This document shows, piece by piece, positions 34,846 to 44,086 of a stretch of 64,000 nucleotides of DNA (position 1 is the first letter of the stretch; every line of letters starts with the position of its first letter). This DNA is from an uncultured Treponema sp. (lineage in GTDB: Bacteria > Spirochaetota > Spirochaetia > Treponematales > Treponemataceae): NCBI RefSeq assembly GCF_934725225.1, contig NZ_CAKVAM010000001.1, forward strand, positions 124,001-188,000. Reading direction: 5' to 3'. A model generated the notes under the pieces. That model had not been told where the DNA came from, searched no databases, and saw nothing but the letters and a program-made list of their open reading frames with translations. The position numbers and the translations under genes were made by a program.

Positions 34846-35133
34846 TTACAAACCGTAAGCGCTAAGAATTTGATCCGCAGTAGCTGCAATCGTAGCTTCA
34901 TTGAGGTAATTTGGATCTTGAATCTTGAGCTTTATCTGCTCCACCAGCTCAGAACGAACATCTGGAGTTTCCTCTGCCACTTTATTCATAAACATAGCTT
35001 CTGCCATAGCTTTGGCTTCATCGGAAACACTGATTTCATCAGACGCATACTGAGAACCTGCAACATTATTTGAACGCTTTGTGTTCTGCAATGTGTTTAG
35101 AGCATTAACCTCTGAAATCTTGTTTATCATCAT
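34846..35133 (-). CDS. flgM: Anti-sigma-28 factor FlgM
   Basis: A 95-residue protein with the FlgM layout: a disordered N-terminal half and a C-terminal helix pair DEISVSDEAKAMAEAM and RSELVEQIKLKIQDPNY followed by ADQILSAYGL. FlgM binds the flagellar sigma factor FliA and is exported through the hook when the basal body is complete. AGAGAGG precedes the ATG, which lies inside the 3' end of rsmI (29-bp overlap). Its presence implies class 3 flagellar control by sigma-28. Confidence 0.82.
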   Translation of the reverse strand: MMINKISEVNALNTLQNTKRSNNVAGSQYASDEISVSDEAKAMAEAMFMNKVAEETPDVRSELVEQIKLKIQDPNYLNEATIAATADQILSAYGL

Positions 35134-35854
35134 ATCTTGCCTCTCTTATTTTATCGGAAGATTCCTCTGAAATCTTGACATTTTTATTTCCTGAAATAAA
35201 AACGGCAAATTCCCCAAGAATCTTCTGACGGGAACTGTAATCTTCAAAAACTTCCTGCGCCGTGCCTTCTGTTATTTCTTCATGAAGTTTTGTAAGCTCC
35301 CTGCCCACAACAACACGGCGACTGCTTTCAATATCGGCAATATCCGACAGAAGTTTTACAATTCTAAACGGACTTTCGTACAAAATAACGGCATCTCCAG
35401 TTTCCAAAAGCTCCTTTACCCGGCTTTTTCTTCTGCCCGGCTTTGGAGAAAGGAAACCTTCAAAAATCAAAGTTTTTCCACCTGCGCCTGCAACACTTGC
35501 CAATGCCGCAAAAGCGCTTGCCCCTGGAATCGGAATAACAGAATGACCTGCTTTGCGCGCAAGACCTGCAAGAACCGCCCCTGGATCACTTATTCCGGGA
35601 GTTCCAGCATCGCTTGCATAGGCAACTTTCTGACCTTCATCAAGCAGCTTTATAATTTTTTCAGATGCAAACTGCTCATTCTGCGCCCTGCAGCTGACCA
35701 AAGGCTTTCGGATTTCAAAATGATTCAACAATTGAAGCGTATGGCGAGTATCTTCCGCCGCAACAACGTCAACACTTTTCAAAATTTCAACAGCCCTAAA
35801 AGTCATATCGCCCAAATTTCCAATGGGCGTAGCTACAATATATAATTCCGACAC
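35105..35854 (-). CDS. rsmI: 16S rRNA 2'-O-ribose C1402 methyltransferase RsmI
   Basis: A 249-residue tetrapyrrole-methylase-fold enzyme that methylates C1402 in the ribosomal P site. Seen: SELYIVATPIGNLGDMTFRA, VDVVAAEDTRHTLQLLNHF, YASDAGTPGISDPGAVL, VIPIPGASAFAALAS and VILYESPFRIVKLL. The start is taken as GTG at 35854 (family proteins begin SELYIVATPIG); the longer frame from TTG at 35872 would begin inside the -10 box. Confidence 0.93.
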   Translation of the reverse strand: MSELYIVATPIGNLGDMTFRAVEILKSVDVVAAEDTRHTLQLLNHFEIRKPLVSCRAQNEQFASEKIIKLLDEGQKVAYASDAGTPGISDPGAVLAGLARKAGHSVIPIPGASAFAALASVAGAGGKTLIFEGFLSPKPGRRKSRVKELLETGDAVILYESPFRIVKLLSDIADIESSRRVVVGRELTKLHEEITEGTAQEVFEDYSSRQKILGEFAVFISGNKNVKISEESSDKIREARYDDKQDFRG

Positions 35855-35863
35855 CGTATTTAT

Positions 35864-35892
35864 AGTATACAATTACTAATATTTTTTTGCAA
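35864..35892 (-). promoter_or_regulatory. Promoter of rsmI-flgM, leaderless layout with GTG start
   Basis: Minus strand TTGCAA (35892-35887), 17-bp spacer, TATACT (35869-35864), nine nt, then GTG at 35854. Confidence 0.6.
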
Positions 35893-36037
35893 TGTTTAAA
35901 AGCAGCTTTGGGATTTTTCTTCGGCTTAACTTCGCGGAAAAAAAACCGATAATTAAGCGAGGACTTGTTTTAAATTCTGCTTCTGCTAAAAACTGGCTCT
36001 CGAACTTATCAAAGAAAAATTAGAAGGTAAAAATACA

Positions 36038-38863
36038 ATGACAAAAAAAGAAAGAATTGCCGCAACTCTTACAGGAATTGCCTTGTATTGCGTGGCGGCT
36101 TTATTTTCTATAGGTCTTTTTCTTGGCGCGCTGGACTTCGGACTTTCCTCAGGAAAAAATATTCTTTTTAAAATGGGAGAAATGCTCGTTTCTGTTTATG
36201 GAATCTGCTCCATTTTAATTCCTGCGTTTTTCTTTGTGGCAGGCTCGTTTTGTTTAAGCGCAAAATGGTCAGTTCAAAGAGCTTTTATTCTTTTAATAAG
36301 CATTGTTCCATTTTTTACACTTGTAATCGCCGAGCGGACTTCCCAGACGATTGCAGCTCAAGACACAAGCCCGATTGCCTTTGTTAAAATTTTTACATTG
36401 GTTGCAATTGCGCTTCTTCTTGTTGCGCTTGAATATCTGCTTGCCGTAACCGCCGCAACTTACATTGAAAAAGCTGTGGAACGAAAAATTTCCATCGACA
36501 TAAAAAAAATCAAGATTAATCCCAAAAAAATAAAAACAATTATCAAGAGCAAGCTGAATTTTCCAAAGCCAAAAATTTCCGTTAAAGTCAAAAAAGAAGA
36601 AACGCCGGAAGAGGAAGAGGAAAAAATTCCCGAGGAAGAACTTGATTTTGAAATTCCGCCAAAAAAAGTCCGTGGCGTCTGGTCAATCGATTCAGAAGGA
36701 AATGTAAAAGGCAAAGTTTCCGCGCCGGAAGAAAAACACAATGAAACTGTTCAGGAAGAAATTCAAATTCCTGAAAATGAAGATTCCGCTGAAGAAAATG
36801 AAGAAGACATAATCGATTTGTTTGAAAAAAGCTCAATGGATTTGACAGAAGAAATTTCAAAAGCCGAGCAGGAAGAACTTGAAGAAAATTCCGAGCAAAT
36901 TGATTACAACATTGATTTTGAAGAGCCGGAAGATTTTTCAGAAGAGCAAGCCGACGAATATTTTGACATTCAAGATGAAAACGAGATTGAAGACTCAGAA
37001 AATTTTGAAACCGAAAATCAGGCTGATGAAACGGAACTTTCGGAAGACGACTTTGAAATAAAAGATGAAACCGAAGAAGATTCAGACGAAAATGAAAATC
37101 AAGAAACTGAAAACGATTTTGAAATAGAAGATTTCAGCACTGAAGAAAATTTTGAAGAGCCAGAAGAAACGCAAGAAATTTCTTTTGAAAATGCAGATTG
37201 CCAAGAAAATGTTCCAGCTGAAAATTCCAATGCTGAAACAAATGAAGAAAATTCTTTATATGAAAAAAAATCTTCGCCTTCAAATCTTGAAAGTGTTTTT
37301 TCAAAAATGGAAGAAGACGCTCGAATTCAGGTTGAAAAAGAAAATATTACGGCTCAAGAAAAAAATTCCGCGCCAATCGCATTTACAACAACAGAAGACG
37401 GAAACACAAAGCCAATTCCGCTTCCGCCGAAAAAGAAAAACAACGGCCCGTATAAAATTTCCACGGACCTGCTTACAGCTTATGACGAAAACAAATACTG
37501 GATTATCGATGAAGAAACCGAGCAAGCTGCAAAAAGCCTAAAAGACACTTTAAGTGAATTTAAAATCGATGCGGAAGTTACGGGAATAAGAAAAGGTCCT
37601 GTTGTAACAATGTTCGAACTTCTTCCAGCTCCGGGAGTAAAATTAAGCAGAATCGTTGCTCTTTCAGACAACATTGCATTGCGTCTTGCGGCAAGTTCAG
37701 TCCGCATTGTCGCTCCAATTCCAGGAAAACGCGCCGTCGGAATTGAAGTTCCAAACAGAAACCGCGCGATTGTTTCGTTCAGGGAATGCATTGAGCAGCA
37801 AAGAAATGAATGGAAAAAAATGGCAGTTCCTGTTGTGCTTGGAAAAGATATTCAAGGCGAAACTCAAATAATGGATCTTGTAAAAACTCCGCATCTTTTG
37901 ATTGCCGGTTCAACTGGAGCCGGAAAATCGGTCTGCGTAAACAGCATGATTCTAAGCATTTTGTACAAACGGAATCCGCATGAAGTAAAGATGATTCTTA
38001 TTGACCCGAAAATAGTCGAGCTGAAACTTTACAATGGAATTCCGCACCTTTTGACTCCAGTTATAACAGAACCAAAAAAAGCGATGCAGGCTCTTCAATA
38101 TTGCCTTTGCGAAATGGAACGCCGCTACGCAGTTTTGGACAGCATGGGATGCCGCGACATAGCAAACTACAACCGGAAAATTGTTGAGCAGCACATAGCA
38201 ACGGAAAAACTTCCGTACTTAATCGTAATAATCGATGAATTTGCGGACTTGATGGCAACAACTGGAAAAGCACTTGAAGGCGTTGTAGCTCGTCTTGCAG
38301 CAATGAGCCGTGCGGTTGGAATTCACCTTGTTCTTGCAACACAGCGTCCTTCCGTAGATGTAATTACAGGTCTCATAAAGGCAAATATTCCAAGCCGAAT
38401 TGCATTCATGGTTGCCGCAAAAATGGACAGCCGAATAATTATCGACCAAGTTGGAGCAGAAAAACTTCTTGGAAAAGGCGATATGCTTTATGCCAGCGCA
38501 ACAGATCCTTTCCCAGTAAGAATCCAAGGAGCATTTGTAAGCGATCAGGAAGTTGAAAATGTTGTTGAAGCCGTAAAAGCCTGGGGCGAGCCGGAATACA
38601 TTGACGATGAAATTTTCGTTGATGATGAAGATGACGAAAACGCAGACCAGCTTTCTCTTTTTGGAGAAGGCGCAGAAGATCCTCTTTATGAAAAAGCTCT
38701 GGACATTGTAGTTCAAGCTGGAAAAGCAAGCGCAAGCTATATTCAGCGCAGACTGAGCATTGGGTATAACCGAGCAGCCCGGCTTGTAGAAGAAATGGAA
38801 GAGCGCGGAATTGTAGGACCTGCAAACGGCTCCAAACCACGCGAAATTATTCATATGCCATAA
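36038..38863 (+). CDS. ftsK: DNA translocase FtsK/SpoIIIE
   Basis: A 941-residue chromosome-segregation motor at the division septum. N-terminal four membrane helices (about 8-150); a basic KIKINPKKIKTIIKSK patch; a very acidic linker (about 187-450) made mostly of Glu, Asp and Asn; the alpha/beta motor with Walker A GSTGAGKSV (about residue 624), Walker B LIVIIDEFADLM, ATQRPSVDVITGLIKANIP; and the C-terminal gamma winged helix (YIQRRLSIGYNRAARLVEEM) that reads KOPS-like sites. AGAAGG precedes the ATG. Followed after 14 bp by the GH18 gene. Confidence 0.95.
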   Translation: MTKKERIAATLTGIALYCVAALFSIGLFLGALDFGLSSGKNILFKMGEMLVSVYGICSILIPAFFFVAGSFCLSAKWSVQRAFILLISIVPFFTLVIAERTSQTIAAQDTSPIAFVKIFTLVAIALLLVALEYLLAVTAATYIEKAVERKISIDIKKIKINPKKIKTIIKSKLNFPKPKISVKVKKEETPEEEEEKIPEEELDFEIPPKKVRGVWSIDSEGNVKGKVSAPEEKHNETVQEEIQIPENEDSAEENEEDIIDLFEKSSMDLTEEISKAEQEELEENSEQIDYNIDFEEPEDFSEEQADEYFDIQDENEIEDSENFETENQADETELSEDDFEIKDETEEDSDENENQETENDFEIEDFSTEENFEEPEETQEISFENADCQENVPAENSNAETNEENSLYEKKSSPSNLESVFSKMEEDARIQVEKENITAQEKNSAPIAFTTTEDGNTKPIPLPPKKKNNGPYKISTDLLTAYDENKYWIIDEETEQAAKSLKDTLSEFKIDAEVTGIRKGPVVTMFELLPAPGVKLSRIVALSDNIALRLAASSVRIVAPIPGKRAVGIEVPNRNRAIVSFRECIEQQRNEWKKMAVPVVLGKDIQGETQIMDLVKTPHLLIAGSTGAGKSVCVNSMILSILYKRNPHEVKMILIDPKIVELKLYNGIPHLLTPVITEPKKAMQALQYCLCEMERRYAVLDSMGCRDIANYNRKIVEQHIATEKLPYLIVIIDEFADLMATTGKALEGVVARLAAMSRAVGIHLVLATQRPSVDVITGLIKANIPSRIAFMVAAKMDSRIIIDQVGAEKLLGKGDMLYASATDPFPVRIQGAFVSDQEVENVVEAVKAWGEPEYIDDEIFVDDEDDENADQLSLFGEGAEDPLYEKALDIVVQAGKASASYIQRRLSIGYNRAARLVEEMEERGIVGPANGSKPREIIHMP

Positions 38864-38877
38864 AAAGGCTAAATAAA

Positions 38878-39834
38878 ATGAAAAAGATTATAACATTTAT
38901 CGCATTGACAATTTTTGCAATTTGTGCATTTTCTCAAAATAAAATCAAATTCAATGAAACTTGGAGCTACGTTCTTACAGGATATGAAAATGAATTTTCC
39001 GCGGACTTGCCGATAACTGACCTTTGCTACTTTAGCGCAGAAATAAATGAGTACGGAGAAATTCCTTCAATCCCAAACAGGAAAACAATTCCGCCTGAAT
39101 TCAATGGAAGAGTCCATCTTGTTGCAATTTGTGAAAGCCGTTCACTAAGCCACTTTGTAATCGACCCGAAATACAAAGTTTCGAAAAAAATAATTAAAAC
39201 TCTGGCAGAAGCAACAAAAAATTTCGATGGCCTTCAAATTGACTTCGAGCTTGTTCCAAAACGCGATGCTGAAAATTTTAAGGCTTTTCTTAAAAAACTG
39301 AAAAAAGCAATCGGCAAAGACAAAATGCTTTCCGTATGTGTTCCTGCAAGAACAAAGTCAATTCAAGATGATGTCTATGATTACACAGAACTTGCATCTT
39401 GCGCAGACAGAATTTTTATAATGGCTTACGACCAGCACTGGGCAAAAAGTACGCCAGGACCTGTTTCCGGAATGGACTGGTGTAAAAAAATTGCGGATTA
39501 CGCTTTAAATTCAATTCCTTCTGAAAAAATAATAATGGGCTTACCTTTTTACGGAAGAAGCTGGGCAGAACCAAATTTTTCCAAAGCCTGGTATAACAGC
39601 GGAATCAACAGAATCCTTGGCGAAAATTCTGCATTGGAAGAAGTTCAAAGAACCGAAGGAATTCCGCATTTTGAATTCAAAACAGAAATCACAGTAAAAG
39701 GCTGGTTCGATGACAAGGAATCTTTAGCAGCAAGATGCCTTATGCTTTCCGAAAAAAACATTCCAAACGCCGGCTTCTGGAGAATTGGTCAGGAAGACAA
39801 AGAGTTCTGGCAAATTCTTTCTGTTCAGGATTAA
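38878..39834 (+). CDS. Exported GH18-fold hydrolase (YaaH/chitinase-like)
   Basis: A 318-residue protein with signal peptide MKKIITFIALTIFAICAFS and a GH18 barrel. Catalytic motif FDGLQIDFELV keeps the D-x-x-D-x-E pattern; RIFIMAYDQHW is the beta-6 Tyr motif and MGLPFYGRSW the next strand. Related proteins cut peptidoglycan or N-acetylglucosamine polymers. Position 14 bp after ftsK suggests a role at the septum or in wall remodelling, though the two may simply share a transcript. Confidence 0.85.
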   Translation: MKKIITFIALTIFAICAFSQNKIKFNETWSYVLTGYENEFSADLPITDLCYFSAEINEYGEIPSIPNRKTIPPEFNGRVHLVAICESRSLSHFVIDPKYKVSKKIIKTLAEATKNFDGLQIDFELVPKRDAENFKAFLKKLKKAIGKDKMLSVCVPARTKSIQDDVYDYTELASCADRIFIMAYDQHWAKSTPGPVSGMDWCKKIADYALNSIPSEKIIMGLPFYGRSWAEPNFSKAWYNSGINRILGENSALEEVQRTEGIPHFEFKTEITVKGWFDDKESLAARCLMLSEKNIPNAGFWRIGQEDKEFWQILSVQD

Positions 39835-39854
39835 ATTTTCATTCTGAAAGAAAT

Positions 39855-39932
39855 TTGTCATTATCGGGCTTGACCCGATAATCTGCTGAAAATTTAAAAT
39901 AGGTTTCCAAGTCAAGCCGGGGAATGACAATT
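39855..39932. repeat. Dispersed palindromic repeat between convergent genes
   Basis: TGTCATTATCGGGCTTGACC continues to a perfect 9-bp hairpin ATTATCGGG / CCCGATAAT (39860-39882); a second half-copy AAGTCAAGCCGGGGAATGAC follows. It probably doubles as a terminator-like hairpin for both flanking genes. Confidence 0.65.
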
Positions 39933-39956
39933 GTTCAGCATGAGAATAATATCGTA

Positions 39957-41663
39957 TCAATATCCATCGCTCATGCTTCTGTTTATATCGCGCTGATAAA
40001 GTTCCTGATAAACAAGGCTGCGTTTCTTTAAATCTTCTTTTGTTTCCTGCGGGAAAGGAATATAACGCCAGAAAATTCCGCGGACTTCTTTTTCAAGTTT
40101 CTGTGTTCCCATAGATTCTTTTGTCATCCAAAGAATATAGTCCTCTATAAAGAACTGCTTTATGTCGCCCTTCATTTTGTGCTCTTCAAGATACTGATAA
40201 TAATGTCCAGTAAGTCCGTCGCTCATCCAGTCGAATGAAGCTTTTTCTTTTGCAACTTGCCATCTTAAATCAGCAACCGCAGTAAGGCACGCAATTTTTA
40301 AATCACGCGGATACATCGGAATCGCAATACGGCCGCGGCTAGAAAGTCTGTTGTAACGGTCAAACGGCTCCCAGCAAAATCCAACGTCGCCATAAGTCGG
40401 AACAAGCAAAACATAAGGAACAATTCTATGCGGAACATTTTTATGTATGCGGCAAAAACACTGCGGGTCAATTGATTCTATCCAAGAAAGCTCGCGGATT
40501 ACATTTTCGCGGAATCCGGTTCCTTTTTCTGTGCAGTGGAAAAATTCCCTCGTAAAAATCGGATACTGATTTCCTTGGCGTCCGCAAGTCATCTTTGCCA
40601 TCTGGCGGATTGTGCTCATTTCACCAAGAATTTCTTCTTTTCCAACATTGACTTCTTCCACAAAATCAGTTGACTTGTCATTGAGGCTCTGCTCAGTCTG
40701 TTTTGCTTCCTTAAAATCCTCAAGATGCTTTGAAAGCTCCTTGTCTATTTTTTGAAGCTGGCGGAAATCGTTTATAATGTCTGAAAAAAGTTTTCTCTGC
40801 AAATCTGTGTAAGGATTTTTATGCGGCTCAAGTCCGGGCAATGAATCATGCTGAAAAATATCACGAATTTTGCCTTCAACTGAATTTTCCAAATTTGCCC
40901 GTTCAGCTTCCTTTGCATTCAAAAGGCTTTCCGAAGTCTGGATTTTTCCGCTGTTCTTGCTTTTTAAAGCCATGATATGCTGCTGTTCCGCGGCAGGTCC
41001 TTTTGCAGCTCCTCTTACAGGAATTTCATCAGTCGTACTAGGCTTCATGTGTCCAAGCGCAACAGAACGAATCCATTCATCCATATAAAGAATCGGCTCA
41101 TAAGTATTGTTCTTGTCTATCGCGCGGGCAAACATATTTTTTTGCTCTGGAGTTGCCAAGGACGGAAGCAAAATGCCGAACCGCATAGCCATTCTTTTGC
41201 AATCTTCAATGGAAGAACTTGCCATTTTTGGAGCAAGATTTCTTAAAAATTCCCAATAAGCCGTGATTATCTGCTGGCGATAAACTGTGCGGTCTTTTTT
41301 GTCCTGGCAATTAAGATATTTTACCAAAAGAGAATGAAGCCTCTGCGAACTTGTGCCTTCTCCTGTGAGGCATTTTTTATAATACGAAGGGTCGTCGTAG
41401 CATTTGCTTGGAGTATCTTCAAAATATTTTTCAATTGGAGCAAATGATTTTATATTCAAATCAACTTCAGGAACACAACCGTTCATTTTGGGCTTGCCTG
41501 ATGCTTTTTCAGCTACAAAATTTTCAAAGTCTTTATTCTGCGACCCGCCAAAAGAAGAAAAGTCATCTTTTTTAGACGCATTGAATTCCACTTCCGGAAT
41601 TTCATCTTGAGTATCAGCAAGCAAGGCGGCAATACTTGGATCAATATCATCATCAAAAGCCAT
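39957..41663 (-). CDS. Conserved hypothetical protein, probably spirochaete-specific
   Basis: A 568-residue cytoplasmic protein not assigned to a family. The ATG at 41663 follows TGGAG; the ATG at 41675 has none. N-terminal acidic, low-complexity region (about 1-80, starting MAFDDDIDPSIAALLAD), a helical middle with likely coiled coil (LENSVEGKIRDIF and FRQLQKIDKELSKHLEDF, about 260-360), and a C-terminal globular part with CGRQGNQYPIFTREFFHC and GDVGFCWEPFDRYNRLSSRG. No catalytic motif, signal or membrane segment. Monocistronic, divergent from metQ. Confidence 0.7.
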   Translation of the reverse strand: MAFDDDIDPSIAALLADTQDEIPEVEFNASKKDDFSSFGGSQNKDFENFVAEKASGKPKMNGCVPEVDLNIKSFAPIEKYFEDTPSKCYDDPSYYKKCLTGEGTSSQRLHSLLVKYLNCQDKKDRTVYRQQIITAYWEFLRNLAPKMASSSIEDCKRMAMRFGILLPSLATPEQKNMFARAIDKNNTYEPILYMDEWIRSVALGHMKPSTTDEIPVRGAAKGPAAEQQHIMALKSKNSGKIQTSESLLNAKEAERANLENSVEGKIRDIFQHDSLPGLEPHKNPYTDLQRKLFSDIINDFRQLQKIDKELSKHLEDFKEAKQTEQSLNDKSTDFVEEVNVGKEEILGEMSTIRQMAKMTCGRQGNQYPIFTREFFHCTEKGTGFRENVIRELSWIESIDPQCFCRIHKNVPHRIVPYVLLVPTYGDVGFCWEPFDRYNRLSSRGRIAIPMYPRDLKIACLTAVADLRWQVAKEKASFDWMSDGLTGHYYQYLEEHKMKGDIKQFFIEDYILWMTKESMGTQKLEKEVRGIFWRYIPFPQETKEDLKKRSLVYQELYQRDINRSMSDGY

Positions 41664-41714
41664 GTTGTTCTCCAACTTTATTTAAATGCATTTTATAAAA
41701 AAATTTTCATCTTA

Positions 41715-41759
41715 TTATAACATGACTATCTTAGTATTGCAAAGCAATAAATGTTATAA
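41715..41759. repeat. Inverted repeat in the metQ divergent region
   Basis: TTATAACAT (41715-41723) pairs with ATGTTATAA (41751-41759), and inside sits TATTGC/GCAATA with a 3-nt loop. It lies between the divergent promoters and could be a cruciform or operator. Confidence 0.55.
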
Positions 41760-41793
41760 ACAAAATCTATAGCCAAGTATAAAAATATAATAA

Positions 41794-41822
41794 TTGACAG
41801 TTCAGGCAAGAAAAGATATTTT
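41794..41822 (+). promoter_or_regulatory. Promoter of metQ
   Basis: TTGACA, 17-bp spacer, TATTTT. Leader of about 26 nt with TTGGAGG before the ATG at 41855. Confidence 0.65.
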
Positions 41823-41854
41823 TAGCTTATCTTAAATATTTTTGGAGGAAAAAA

Positions 41855-42634
41855 ATGAAAAAAATATTAACATTGACTGCGGCAATTTTTGCAGCCGCTC
41901 TTTTGTCCGCACAGGCAAAACTAAAAGTTGGAGCAACTCCTGTTCCTCATGCAGAAATGCTCAATCTTGTAAAGGACGATTTAAAAGCTCAAGGCGTTGA
42001 CATTCAGGTTATTGAAATGACAGATTATGTTATTCTTAACGATGCCCTTGAAAGCGGCGAGCTTGACGCAAACTTTGACCAGCACATTCCTTACATGGAA
42101 TCCACAAACAAGGAAAAAGGCTATCATCTTGTAAATGCAGGCGGAATCCACATTGAGCCAATCGCCCTTTATTCAAAAAAAGTTTCAAAGCTTTCTGACT
42201 TGAAGAAAAAGGCGACAATTGCAATTCCAAACGATCCTACAAACGGAGGACGCGCGCTTTTGCTTCTTCAGGCGGCAGGACTTATTGAACTTAAAAAAGA
42301 TGCAGGAATCACAGCGACAACGCTCGACATTGCAAAAAATCCGCTTAAGCTTAAATTCAAAGAGCTTGACGCAGCTTCAATTCCACGCACTTTGAACGAT
42401 GTTGATGCAGCTGTTATCAACGGAAACTACGCAATTCCAGCAGGACTTTCTGCAACAAAAGACGGACTTTTTGTAGAAGGAAAAGATTCGCCTTATGTTA
42501 ACATTATTGTTGTAAAGGACGGAAACCAGAACGACCCTCGCGTAAAAGCGCTTGTAAAGGCATTGCAGAGCGACAAAATCAAGAATTACATTTCTGAAAA
42601 ATTCAAAGATGGCGAAGTTGTAGCCGCATTCTAA
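41855..42634 (+). CDS. metQ: Methionine-binding protein MetQ (NlpA family)
   Basis: A 259-residue exported binding protein: signal peptide MKKILTLTAAIFAAALLSAQA, KLKVGATPVPHAEMLNLVKD, NDALESGELDANFDQHIPYM, TIAIPNDPTNGGRALLLLQ and VDAAVINGNYAIPAGL are NlpA-type signatures. No lipobox Cys is present, so unlike most MetQ it seems soluble in the periplasm. It is far from metNI (17.6-19.2 kb) and has its own promoter, allowing separate control of binding protein and channel. Confidence 0.93.
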   Translation: MKKILTLTAAIFAAALLSAQAKLKVGATPVPHAEMLNLVKDDLKAQGVDIQVIEMTDYVILNDALESGELDANFDQHIPYMESTNKEKGYHLVNAGGIHIEPIALYSKKVSKLSDLKKKATIAIPNDPTNGGRALLLLQAAGLIELKKDAGITATTLDIAKNPLKLKFKELDAASIPRTLNDVDAAVINGNYAIPAGLSATKDGLFVEGKDSPYVNIIVVKDGNQNDPRVKALVKALQSDKIKNYISEKFKDGEVVAAF

Positions 42635-42651
42635 AATTGAACTTTAAAGAT

Positions 42652-42686
42652 AAAAAGGACTTGCATTTGATTGTAAGTCCTTTTTT
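42652..42686. terminator. Bidirectional terminator between metQ and the TPR gene
   Basis: AAAAAGGACTTGCA and TGTAAGTCCTTTTT pair (one wobble) with A/T runs on both sides, serving both convergent genes. Confidence 0.8.
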
Positions 42687-42689
42687 ATT

Positions 42690-44027
42690 TTAAATTGAAA
42701 TCTGCTTTAATATTTTTGTAAGTTCTGTTTTTTCTATTAAATCGATTGGGCGGCCTTCAATATACTTTTTGCTTTCTTCTGAAAAAATTCCTGCAGAAAC
42801 ACAAAATCCGCGCTCAGCATTTACATCGCTCATGTGCTCGTGGAATTCTCTGATGTAAATTTCGCCGACAGAACCTGTTGTCCTAAAAAATCTAAACAAG
42901 ACAACATCTTGCCAAGTTGCCGCGAAAATTTCAGTCAGAATATCAGTGTAAAGAGAATCGTTTTCTATGTTTTGGATTTTTACATTTGAATTTTTATACT
43001 TAGTCAAAATAAATTTCCGGCAAAGCGTTACAAAATCGTTGCTGTTTGCGGAAATATAAATTTGCAAATTGCTGTTCTGGCTTAGCTCCTGATAACGGTT
43101 TATAAGCGAATTTACATCTTTATAATTTTGAACAGAATTTCGGATTGCCTTTAAAAGCGCAAGGCCTTTTGCAATCTGCTTCTTTTCAAAATAGCAACGT
43201 GCAAGATTGTATTCAATTTCAACCCTTATGTCAGAAGGCTCGTTTTCGTGCTTAAGTCCGATTTCATAATCCTGAATTGCGGAATTCAAATCATTTATTT
43301 TTGTATGAAAAACTCCAGCCCTAAGACAAGACCTTGCGCCATAAACTGGATCAGCTCTAAGATGCATGAAAATTTTTATAGCACGGTCGCCACGTCCTTC
43401 CTGAAACATTGCATCCGACATATTGAAAAGCGCTTCTTTGTTTGAAGGATCTTCATCAAGGGCTTTTTTAAAAAATGAAAGACTTTCGCGGTACTTTTTG
43501 GCAAAATAAAGGCTTTGTGCAAGCAAAAAATAAACGCCAGAAGATTCAGGTTTGGCAAGAATCGCTTTTTTAAACAAAGGCACAGATTTTTCATAAAGCT
43601 TTTGGTTGAACATCGCCTTGCCAAGATAAAAATTATTTTCAAAGCTAACCGAATTTATTTTGTATGCACTCACCAAAGCTTGAACCGCTTCTGGATTTTT
43701 TCCAAGCTGAAGCGCGCTAATTCCAAGCCGCAAAAAACACTCGCCTAGATTAACAACTCCAGATTTTGAATCAAGTTTTGAAATGTCGTTATAAATCAAA
43801 TATGCCTTGTCCCAAATTTGGCTCGAAAAATAAACATCGCCAAGCGGAATAAGTCCTGCCGGGTCATGCGGATTTTTCGCAAGTTTTTTATTCGCCTCTT
43901 TTATAATCTGAGCTTTATTCCTATTGCTAGTTTTTTTCTCTTTGGTGCTGCCGCCATTTTTTCCCATGAACAAAGTAAGAACTGCAACAAGAGCAATCAT
44001 TATAACGCCAGCAATAAGATATGACAT
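42690..44027 (-). CDS. Membrane-anchored TPR protein with Mrr-like C-terminal domain
   Basis: A 445-residue protein: N-terminal membrane helix (about 2-22), then TPR-like repeats (about 45-310; examples YLIYNDISKLDSKSGVVNLG and GVYFLLAQSLYFAKKYRESL) and a C-terminal domain (about 325-445) with DVVLFRFFRTTGSVGEIYIR, CVSAGIFSEESKKYIEGRP and IDLIEKTELTKI, the layout of Mrr/restriction-endonuclease-like domains. The usual D..E-x-K core is unclear (in the middle strand R-F-F-R replaces Q-x-K), so it may be non-catalytic. A nine-G tract lies 59 nt upstream of the start codon. Confidence 0.75.
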   Translation of the reverse strand: MSYLIAGVIMIALVAVLTLFMGKNGGSTKEKKTSNRNKAQIIKEANKKLAKNPHDPAGLIPLGDVYFSSQIWDKAYLIYNDISKLDSKSGVVNLGECFLRLGISALQLGKNPEAVQALVSAYKINSVSFENNFYLGKAMFNQKLYEKSVPLFKKAILAKPESSGVYFLLAQSLYFAKKYRESLSFFKKALDEDPSNKEALFNMSDAMFQEGRGDRAIKIFMHLRADPVYGARSCLRAGVFHTKINDLNSAIQDYEIGLKHENEPSDIRVEIEYNLARCYFEKKQIAKGLALLKAIRNSVQNYKDVNSLINRYQELSQNSNLQIYISANSNDFVTLCRKFILTKYKNSNVKIQNIENDSLYTDILTEIFAATWQDVVLFRFFRTTGSVGEIYIREFHEHMSDVNAERGFCVSAGIFSEESKKYIEGRPIDLIEKTELTKILKQISI

Positions 44028-44086
44028 ATTCTAAAACCTTCCTTAACAAAGCAAAATTATTTGAGGGAATTTCAAAAGTTCTTATG

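Noticed and set aside
38219..38854. Long minus-strand frame antisense to the end of ftsK
   Set aside because: Shadow of the FtsK motor and gamma domains, which are clearly conserved on the plus strand.
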